DNA of 64,000 bases from Apus apus (lineage: Eukaryota > Chordata > Aves > Apodiformes > Apodidae): the NCBI RefSeq assembly GCF_020740795.1, contig NC_067287.1:35147501-35211500 (forward strand), given 5' to 3'. The position numbers were made by a program, and so were the translations under genes. Shown here piece after piece: positions 55,701 through 64,000 of this stretch. Positions within the stretch are counted from its first letter, which is position 1, and every line of letters starts with the position of its first letter. The notes beneath the pieces are model-generated. The model saw only the letters and a program-made list of their open reading frames with translations. It had not been told where the DNA came from and ran no database searches.

Positions 55701-58690
55701 GAAACTCTTCCTACAAGTTCCCTGGGAAGCAAGTGGAGCTTGCCATGAAATGGAAGACAGGGCTTCCAGATCACTTTGAGATCTTTTCTGCTAGCTGTAG
55801 GGATGGAGGACAGTATCTGTCTTGTTCCCTGTTGCAGCAGAGAAATTAATTTTTTCTGGCATCTTCAGCTTTTCTGCTTTTGCACTCTTAATTTTGACAT
55901 GTATTTTACTCAGGGCAAGATGGGGGTCAGAAATCAGACACAACCTGACAGGTGGCAGGAGAGATTTCCAGACTCATCTGAAGGACACCAGGGGAAAGAA
56001 CTCCTCTCTGATCTCAGACACACAAAGAAGAGTCCAAGCAATTCATGTGGGCTGATTGTTAAATTGATCCCAGTCCAGGGGAGACTTACACCAGTGGAGC
56101 TTCAGTGAGCTGGAGGAAGTTACTTGGGAGTTGCATTGGTGTGAATCTGGGCCAATATGCCCACAAATTGGTCCTGGTTTCTTGTCTTTCAAGCAAGAAT
56201 GGAAATATTTAGTGTATTTTAGAGACAACTTGAAAATGAAAAATCCTGCATAGCTTGGTTGCTTATAGCAGGGCTTCCCAGCTCTGATGAGCAGCTCTGG
56301 GGGCTTCCATTTTGGGGTGCCAGTCCTGGGGCATCTAAGCAGGGCCTCAAGTGCTCTGAGCACTTCTCTTCTGAAAATTGAGCAGTTTGTTTTAAGCCTC
56401 TGAAAATGCAGGCACTTAGCTTTCTTTGAATATCTTGGCCTTGGGGATTTACAAAGCCACAGACCACTGGTTTTGTTTGGTTTGTAGGGTACAGTGGGAC
56501 TATGTGATGAATTTAATTTCTGATATTTTTCGCTTTTAAGCAGTAAGAAAAGGCTCCTCATTTTAATGACCACTTTGGTCTCCTTGTCCTACTCCCTATT
56601 TGTGTATGAAACAGCGTGAGTGAATATGAAACAAGAGGCAGTCTGCCTTTTCCAAAGAGATGTGCCAAGTCTAAGACCGTGTTAGGGAAGCCTGAGTTGT
56701 GAGTACTTCCCTCCCCCAGTATTTGAGCTGCTTTTGTCTGAGTGAATCTTCAGCCTTCATGGCTTTACGTTCCTGACGACCTTGATACGTGTCCTTCCTC
56801 CAGACCCCCTGCCCAAACTTTATATACTGAAGGGACAATGATAATGCTTGCAAGTCATGTACTGGCAGGCAAGTTTTAAGCTCAGGCAGTGTGGTTGCTT
56901 CTCTATAAAACCATGGGTCTCTGCTTTCCCATTTTCCCCCTCTTTTATTTTTTGTTTCTTTATTGATTCCCTGTTTCTTAGTGATTCTGCCTCCCCTGGT
57001 CTTTATGTTAAGCAAAGCATATACTTAAGATCTCTCCAAACCACAGAAAGCTCCTTTGTACGTTGACACGTTTTGCTTGAACTGAGGCTTCTCTCAGGAA
57101 TACCTGATAGATTTTCTGGCCTTAAAGAGTCAACAGTTCATCAGTTCGTCACCTCTTTTTAGCATGTTGGCAGCAAGACAAATAGCTTGGATGTGTTTTC
57201 CTGTTTTTGGCAGAGGTCAGTTCCTCCACCATAGTGGAGGCTTTGATAAAGAAGGTGGTTGTTACACTGGAGCCATAACCTTCCTAATCTCATGGGGTCT
57301 GAGGTGAGCTTCATACATTTGGATAATAAAATATGGATTAAAAAAGGGGAAGACAGAGCGTCAAGTTTCTAGCAGTAGTCGTTGGGCCATCCTTGCTGTT
57401 CCCTGACAATCTGAATCCAGTTCATGATGGGGTTATGCAGCTGTTGCATCTTGTCAGGTATCTTGTAGGAAAAGTTATGTCTTTCCTAAACCACACTCAA
57501 GTTTCCAGGGAACATTGTTGGCTTGCTTCTCTCAGCTCTGCGCACTTGTAAAGCTCATGTTAAAGCAATGAGCTCCTCTACACCCAGTCTTTTGTCCACC
57601 CTATCTCCTTCTGTCGCTTTCAATTATCTGGATCCAGGCCCTTGCCACGTGTTTCTCACCCAAGTTCCCAATATGGTCTTGACATCACAGAGGGTGCCCA
57701 AACCTCATGGCCCTCTCTTCTCTGTCTGTTATTACATGCATGCTGGTTCAACTTGGTGCTGTAGTGAGCTGCAGGAAACATGTGGCTTCAATTTAGACTA
57801 ATCACAAACCACTGTATACAAAGAAGTCCTGATTATTAGTCACTGGTTAGAAAAGATCACCTAAATTCTTTACACCAGTATGTGACCAGCTGCAAAAAAA
57901 AAAAATCTGTATGTCACTTTTCTGTTTTCCCTTACTCTGAGGTACTTGAAGCTTTCATCACATGGGTTTCAAAGGGTGCCTCACTGTTTTAGTTCTTGAA
58001 GAATAATAACATGCATGCTTCTCCCACAGCTTTTGTCTTCATTACCCATTTCCATGTCTGGCTAATGAGGAACACAATTTTTTTTTGAAGACTCTAGTGT
58101 AGAGTTATAGGAAACCTGTGATAGTGACAAAAGTCTGTTGTCAGTCAGGAGACAGCACATGGAGCATTTCACCTTATTTCAGTTGTTGCGCGTTTCAATT
58201 TTACCAAGGAAGTTTCTCTCTTGCAGCCATTTATTTTCCCTGATGTTGTCCTCTTCATTTATTTGAGGTTGGACAGCACTTTGGGACCTGTGCTTGGACT
58301 TCTGGTGACTGTACTCTCCAAACACAGAACAGAAAGACTATGGCTTTCCAGAGAATTGGTCTTCCCACTGCTTTTAGTACAAGTATGCTTGTAGCTCATA
58401 TGCGGACCCCAGATGACATGCTGAAGAACACTCACAGCTCAATATGAACAAGCTCTCTTAATTTGCCTAGACCACGTGGTGTTAGGAGAACAAGTGGTGC
58501 TGTTCCTTGTCTCTTACTGAAATGTAACATGTTTATTCCAGAGGGTGAGGACTGTCTTGGATGCTGTGCGTGTGATTTCTCCAGCGGGTTTTGCTGTCTT
58601 CCTGCAGGCAGAGCTCGTGTCTGGCCTGCGATGCAACCCCTACACCAGTGCTCTGAGACCAACCTGAAGAATAAGTGCTGCAAGGGTGTC
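49776..58690. other. Upstream region of CPS1, no exon recognised
   Basis: About 8.9 kb without a recognised coding exon. It contains poly-T tracts near 51559-51576, 53061-53073 and 53470-53518, a TA-rich tract near 54380-54400 and a perfect 18-bp palindrome at 53271-53288. It may contain enhancers or alternative non-coding CPS1 exons, but none can be assigned from sequence alone. Confidence 0.55.
53271..53288. repeat. Perfect 18-bp palindrome AAAGTCATG/CATGACTTT
   Basis: The two 9-bp halves are exact reverse complements with no spacer. It can also be read as AAAGTCA half-sites in inverted orientation with 4 bp between, a nuclear-receptor-like arrangement. It lies about 5.6 kb upstream of the CPS1 start codon. 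Roughly 0.2 such palindromes are expected by chance in a window of this size, so function is only a possibility. Confidence 0.9.
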
Positions 58691-58698
58691 TAAGCTAG

Positions 58699-58750
58699 CA
58701 CCCCTACAAGGAGGGGTGGGAGGAGGTGGGGCTGCCCCAAAGGCTTTAAA
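58699..58750 (+). promoter_or_regulatory. CPS1: Candidate CPS1 core promoter with TATA-like box
   Basis: A TTTAAA element at 58745-58750 is placed to direct initiation near 58775-58782, giving a 5'UTR of about 150 nt to the CPS1 ATG. Just upstream, CACCCCT (58699-58705) and AGGGGTG (58712-58718) form an inverted repeat of CACCC/KLF-type motifs, followed by a G-rich stretch. A TATA-like box in a tissue-restricted gene contrasts with the CpG-island promoter of LANCL1. Placement is inferred from motif and distance only. Confidence 0.5.
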
Positions 58751-58777
58751 TGGCAGAGTAAATGGGAAGCTGTAGGG

Positions 58778-58927
58778 CAGGGCTGCACAACCAGTCCAGC
58801 ACGCCCACTCTGTCTCTGCTCTCGTTCCCCGTGATCTGCACGAGTATCTTGGCTGCACCAAATCCTGAAAGATTTTTGTTTTGCCTTGTTTTCTTTAAAC
58901 TTTAGTTACCCGTCAGCAGCTTTCAAG
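58778..58927 (+). other. CPS1: Presumed CPS1 5' untranslated region
   Basis: Region between the inferred start and the CPS1 ATG. The CPS1 frame is open from 58835 onward (stop TGA at 58832-58834) with no upstream in-frame ATG. A pyrimidine-rich tract ending TTTAG at 58901-58905 looks like a splice acceptor. An upstream exon joined at 58906 would read in frame through Tyr-Pro-Ser-Ala-Ala-Phe-Lys into the start methionine. Confidence 0.45.
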
Positions 58928-59050
58928 ATGACAAGAATTCTGACAGCTTGCAAAGTGTTGAAGACTGTGCAAAGCAGGTTGGAGTTTTGCAATGTGTCTG
59001 CTGATCGCTGGAGTTTCTCAAGGGCTGGAACCAGGTTGTTGAGCACCAAG
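58928..59050 (+). CDS. CPS1: Carbamoyl-phosphate synthetase 1, first coding exon (mitochondrial presequence)
   Basis: Encodes 41 residues beginning MTRILTACKVLKTVQSRLEF and ending GTRLLSTK, followed by a consensus donor (GTAAGAG), phase 0. It aligns with the first coding exon of human CPS1, including MTRILTA at the start and FSR.G.RLLS.K at the end, one residue shorter. CPS1 makes carbamoyl phosphate from ammonia and bicarbonate in the mitochondrial matrix, the entry step of the urea cycle. This exon is almost exactly the import presequence: basic (eight Arg/Lys, two acidic residues) and amphipathic, cleaved near residue 38-39 in mammals. Birds excrete uric acid, so a retained presequence suggests the protein is still imported. 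Only this exon lies in the window; the remaining exons are further right. Confidence 0.93.
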
Positions 59051-59398
59051 GTAAGAGTAACAGAGCTACTGTGGTTTAATTGATGTGTTTGACAGGCTGA
59101 GTGATAGCTTGCTGCAGATAACAGGGCTTGCCTAGACACAAAGGTGAACCAAAGGAAATTGGTCTGAACCCTAAGCAAGGGGGTTGCTTGGCTAAATGGT
59201 TTTATTAGCTAAGCAAACACACTTTTTCTGTCATCTGGAATGAAAATTATAGGGTAAATTGCACCAAAAGGTGGAAGTTCAGGGTTTCAGTTAATTATTA
59301 TATGATATTTTCTTTAGAAACACCCTGCCCTTTTAGAGGACTGATAGCTAACAGAGCAGATTTTTCAGTCCATATGAGTATGAATTAGATATTTAAAA

Positions 59399-59420
59399 AC
59401 ATGCTTCACCTGAAGCATGT
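59399..59420. repeat. 10-bp perfect inverted repeat with 2-bp spacer
   Basis: ACATGCTTCA and TGAAGCATGT flank CC and are exact reverse complements. The centre reads CACCTG, an E-box. It is about 350 bp downstream of CPS1 exon 1. Confidence 0.9.
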
Positions 59421-59432
59421 GATTAATCCCAT

Positions 59433-59451
59433 TGGATCCACAAAGGATCCA
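59433..59451. repeat. 7-bp inverted repeat (TGGATCC/GGATCCA)
   Basis: Two 7-bp arms separated by ACAAA, 12 bp after the previous inverted repeat. Chance is a fair explanation for this one alone. Confidence 0.85.
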
Positions 59452-62400
59452 TTTGCCATGTATTGGAAACTGTGATGACTCTCAGATTAGTTGGAGAGGT
59501 AGACAACTGTTAGTGAGTGCATTAGAGTATCAGCTCTTGATTTACTGGGACTGGAACCCCTTAGTTCAGTTCCCCAACTTTATTCTGTTGTTACCAGAGA
59601 GCTGCACTTGACCAACCTGGCTAGTGTAACTGAGGCAGGTGTGGCAGAGTACAGGGGTGAATGGGACTTGCTGTGAGCACTGGCAGTGGTCTGCCACCGT
59701 GCTCTTTGCTTTGGGAAGGTGCTCTTCTGTGTGTATCTTGCTCAATCAATAATGTATTTGAATTGGCAACTAGAGGAGTGATGTTTCAAGTGGGTGCAGG
59801 GGAAGAGCTCTTAGAGACTTGGGCTGTGGGCACCCAGTGGATGCCACCTTACCTGGCAGGGTGGAGTAGAGCCCTGGTCAGCGTCACTTCTGCTCACTGA
59901 GGACTAGGGTTTGTCTTACCTGTCACACTGCCACTGATTTTTTCAGGAGTTCTCTGAGCTCATGGCAACAGACTCATTACTTTTAAAACCAAAATTGGCT
60001 GCAGAGAAAAGCTGGATGAGGAAAATCACCTCCCTATTTTCATCATGTAGGTTCTAAGTTTAGCTTTGTCTCACCTGCTCTTAAAAACAGAGCCTGTGTA
60101 GTGTCTAGTGTTCTTGCTAGTGGACCTGTCTTCTGCACAGCAAGGATGAACTGTTACCTTGGTCACTGTCTTAGAACACAGCACAGTAATCTTCCTCTCA
60201 GCTGATTGATCCTGACTCTGCAGTCGGATCTGGCTTAGAGGGAAGTTATTCCTCCTTGAGATGACAACAAGAGTCCTACCTGTGAATTAAAAAGTCATCA
60301 TGGTTTTCAGTTTCTACAGCTGCACCATTTGAAGAGGGAGTAAGGCTCTGACTTGAGGAGCAAGTTCCTTGGTTGTTCCTCAGGCTTGTGAAGCGATGTT
60401 GGATTAACACTGACCACACATTAAAATTGTGTCAGAGCCCTCAGGTGGGGCAGTGCCATCTCTCACATTTTCCAGGGCAGGTGCCAGCTTCTCTTGTTCC
60501 ATTCTGAAATCTCAGCAGGTGGATATGAAGTGTCTCTTCCTCTGAAAAAGCCAATTGCGACACAGTTTGAACAATGTCTTGTCTTTGGGCTTTGTGCTTC
60601 AAAGTGAAGCAGGATAGGAGAAAGTGGAGACACTTATATTGCTGGCATTGCTGGATGAGTGGAACTTGTGAATGCACTAAGAGGTGTTGTTGACAAATGT
60701 CACAGAGTATAGGGGACAGGAGCCCAGGATTCATACTTGACAGCTTGGTTTATGGCCAGTGATGGCCTGTAGCATCAGTGTGGTGGTGCTGTGTGTTGTA
60801 GAACAGGAGTCCATGCAGGTACACTCAAGTTCACAAGGGTCTTAGAAACTGTCAGACTAACCTGAGCTGAAGAGTTCTGCTGGAACACCATTCTTGCTTT
60901 TCTCTATTGCTTTTTCTCATGCTTTTTGGAGCTGATTCAGTTATTTCTGCCATGCTCTCTAAAATGCAGCAGTTGAAGACTTGTGCAGAGATGAGTTGAA
61001 GATTTGATGCACGGGGAAGTGAGTTCTAAGACCCTTCAGTTTGTGGTTGTGAGTCTGCTGCAGTACAAGGCATCTTCCACTGCTAAAGCTTTATAGCCCA
61101 TGGTTAGGGTTGCTGGTTCAGCTTTTGATAAGACACCATCTTTCTGTACACATCCCAGGATAATTCTGGTAGGCATCTGCAGTAGGCTAGATGTGATGCA
61201 TTCTTACACTGATGGATTAGCATCTGAAGTTTGGATCTGGCATCTAAAATGACAAACTGATGGTGTTAGGTACATGTTTTGTTACTCATTCAAGGATTGC
61301 ACCATGACAGGCCTACAAGGTCATACCTTATAATGCTGAGGCATGCAGTTAAGAAGTTTTGTGCTCGTGGAAAGATGCTGCCCTACTCTGATGGAGTTAC
61401 AGTACCAGCTGTTCTAGTATCTACCTAATTCTGAGCTTGTAAAGCTAAAGAGTGATTGCTTAGAGCCAACAACACCAATGCTGAAGGCAAGGAGAATGAA
61501 TACCTTGATAGGAAGGCAATGCTGAGTGAAACCCTTGGGAGCTATTTTAACCTCAGTCCTAACAATTTCATATACATCAAAGGTGGATGAATTCATTCTG
61601 CCCTCTTTCTGTTTCAAGGTGAATGAAAGGATCTGTTGACAGGGTGGACAAGACCTACTGGTATCTGAAGTGCAGAGACTGGTGGAGTGTTTGTACCTGC
61701 TCTGAGACTAGCTGGCTCACCATAAGGTGTGGTGCTCAGTCAGCCCCAGAAGTCTCTTTCTGACATGTATTATGTGACACCTCTTGCCTTGGCATTGACA
61801 CTAGGGAAAGTTGTTTCCTTTCTAGACTTGATTCCTACAGGAGTTTGTACTATCAGAATAGATGCCTGAACACATGGAGAGTAAGAAGGCTGATATCGAG
61901 TGTAGTTTAGGAGCCTGTGTCTCTTGAGATCTCAGCTCACGTTTTTAATGCCACCTTTGCCAGGGGTGACATGATGATGTTAGAATTGAGAATCTGGAAT
62001 ACAAAAACTTGAACCTTTCCTGGCCCCGGGGCATTTGCTTTAAGACAGTGACAGGCTTCAAATCTGTTTTCCATGGGACATACAAAAGCAGAAGTATACA
62101 TACACAAGCAATAAAACAGAAGGCCTGAGGGAAAATGTAAGGATGAGTGATCCTACAAAGACAACCTACTGCATAGCTTTGTGTCAGAGTGTGGAGGTTA
62201 ACTGTAGTTTTGAGACAAGTGACCAAGTAGTGACTTAGGGCTGGGTTTGATGTTCCAGCCATCATTAGAGATAATGGATATTTGTAAGAAGTTTGGAGAA
62301 AGATTGAAATGCAAAGTAATTAAGGTGTGTGGGCTAATGGCAGCATAGGTAATGATCCCATTTTCCCATTATTGCAGGCTTAAATGAGTGTTTAGTTGCA

Positions 62401-64000
62401 TTTTATTGCTTTTTCTCAGCAGGTGATTTTAGGGAGCATAACAAAATGCAATGAAAATGTGTTTCTAACCTATGTTTAAGCTAAGTAAAGTAATAGAGAG
62501 CATAAGGGAGAGGTGGTAGTTTTAGTAGAATGACTAATAATTCTTCTCCCTGACTGTTTACTGTCCCATTAAACTCAGTATATATGGGGAAAGACCAACG
62601 TCTGTGAGCAGTCTGAGACGTGTGGACTCAGGGGTCCATATGTCCCTACTGCATCCCATCTTTCAGTTCTAAAAGAGAGAGGGAGCATCCATGAGTGAAA
62701 GAGGGGCACAGAGAGCAGAGTGGAGAAACCTTGTGGGCTCTCTGTAGGGGTGCATCACATCATTGGTCTCGGGTTAATCAAGCTCCTTTATAATTCAGGA
62801 ATGGGCAGAGAAATTGCAGCTCAAAGCTCGTATCATTTAATGCTCATCTGAGGCCAATGTAGTTAAATGGGGATGTAGAGAGCAGTACAAGCAATAAATA
62901 GGTGGCTTGTAACAGTATAGCTGGCTCACTAAGGAGAGGATTGGGAGAGCTGTAAAAACCACCAGGAGCAAACTACAAGTGTAGTTAGAAATGAGAGGGA
63001 GTGGAGTAAAATTTTTGGGCACTGGCTTTAGAAACTGTTTCAACTGACTGTAAAAGGGCTCTTCAAATACATTTTGAGACAAGTGGAATGTAACTGAGAA
63101 AATGACTGCACAGGAAGCAGAGTGAGGAAGATGGGTGAGGAGGTGAAAGATAGGTCACAAGCTACTCCACTGCTCTCCCTGTGGAGGTGGAAGTGGAGGT
63201 AAAACTGGGCCTATCCCCCTAGAGGTAGGAGGAACTCAGTGAGCTGCTGCTGTGGAAAAGAAGATGGGGTGTTCATATCCTCGGGTGCTCCTTGACTTCT
63301 GCTAGCTGCCTCACCTGTCTTGGTTCCCCCTCCTCCTTTGACTTCTGCCATGAACAAATGGCACACAGATTTGTGACATTGTTAACAGCCTTTAGAAGAG
63401 GTCAAGTTGTTGAAACTATGACTTTTCCACCATGACATTTGTGTGCTGTTTCTGGCTTTGCTTTCTTCTTTGGCTTGGATGGTGAAGAACTAATTCAAAG
63501 CTTCTCCCTATATTTAGTCTAAGTGTGAATCTTCTGTTTTGTATCCCAGGACACTGACGTGGCTTTTGATTGATTTTTTTTTTTTTTTAGTTCCTAGCCT
63601 TTTCTTCTCTTAATTTTAGCCAGAAGCAAATGTACAAAACTTGCTTGTGAGGCAGGTAGAAAAGATGAAAAATACCTGTTCACTTTCCAGTATGGGGGTT
63701 TATAGCAGACACTTATAAAAAATAATAAAAAATTGCACTGCAGATCTTTTGGGACTTTGCAGATCTTTATCATCCATCCTGTAGAAGCAAAGGGCTGCTA
63801 GAGCAGGGAACTAACTGGAATGAAATCAATATTGTTATTTTTTTTTTAATGTTTGGGGTTTTGGTTGATATATATATTTAACAGAACAGTGCTTTGTTTA
63901 CTTCCATGTGAAGTGGGGCCTTTGACAAAATGCACAAATACTGCAGGAATAGCATGACCCTTTCTCTTAGCCATCTCCATCCTCAAAGCTCTTCAAGAGC

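Larger units (their letters stand above)
59051..64000 (+). other. CPS1: CPS1 intron 1 (partial)
   Basis: Starts with the GTAAGAG donor at 59051 and runs off the window. The second coding exon, expected to encode the start of the glutaminase-like domain, was not found, so the intron exceeds 4.9 kb. It contains two hairpin-forming inverted repeats at 59399-59420 and 59433-59451, poly-T runs near 63571-63589 and 63838-63848 and a short TA repeat near 63870. Open frames are short and unrecognised. Confidence 0.8.

Noticed and set aside
56043-56573. Minus-strand open frame of about 176 codons
   Set aside because: No family resemblance. The plus strand near 56085-56150 has a string like old vertebrate repeats, so it is more likely repeat-derived or chance.
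59051-64000. Possible second CPS1 coding exon
   Set aside because: No stretch encoding the expected small-domain start of CPS1 was found on the plus strand, so exon 2 is assumed to be beyond the window.

Overview
The window is vertebrate nuclear DNA, most likely from a bird. The evidence is intron-split genes with GT/AG junctions, several CR1-type LINE copies with avian-style 3' ends, a GC-rich island at a housekeeping promoter, and the gene order LANCL1 - CPS1, which matches the vertebrate block on human chromosome 2q34. I cannot name the species, and a non-avian reptile is not formally excluded. Most of the sequence is intergenic or intronic, and nearly all open frames outside the exons listed here look like chance.

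Layout. 1-16.8 kb: no gene recognised. 16.8-34.0 kb: LANCL1 on the minus strand. I could reconstruct the complete coding sequence from nine exons. Every junction has GT/AG ends and compatible phase, and the total is exactly 1200 nt (399 codons plus stop). Its CpG-island promoter lies around 33.8-34.2 kb. 34.3-37.2 kb: a large G-rich minisatellite of about 50-bp units, two TTTAGGG-like motifs per typical unit, starting within about 300 bp of the LANCL1 start codon. 37.5-38.6 kb: a 5'-truncated CR1 LINE carrying a broken reverse-transcriptase-derived reading frame. 38.6-58.7 kb: intergenic or upstream CPS1 territory with smaller CR1 pieces (about 39.8, 42.1, 48.8 and 49.5 kb), a compact CpG-rich patch at 42.5-43.0 kb and scattered low-complexity tracts. 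58.7-59.05 kb: TATA-like element, 5'UTR and first coding exon of CPS1 on the plus strand, encoding the mitochondrial presequence. 59.05-64.0 kb: the start of CPS1 intron 1; exon 2 is beyond the window.

Functionally, LANCL1 (a zinc- and glutathione-binding LanC-like protein) and CPS1 (mitochondrial ammonia-dependent carbamoyl-phosphate synthetase) are divergently oriented neighbours, not an operon. In human, longer CPS1 transcripts begin close to the LANCL1 promoter. Here the CPS1 frame is open upstream of its start codon and there is an acceptor-like AG just before it, so upstream alternative CPS1 exons are plausible in the 34-58 kb interval. I found no clear novel biological system. The most unusual structure is the minisatellite at the LANCL1/CPS1 divergent promoter, with its internal higher-order duplications.
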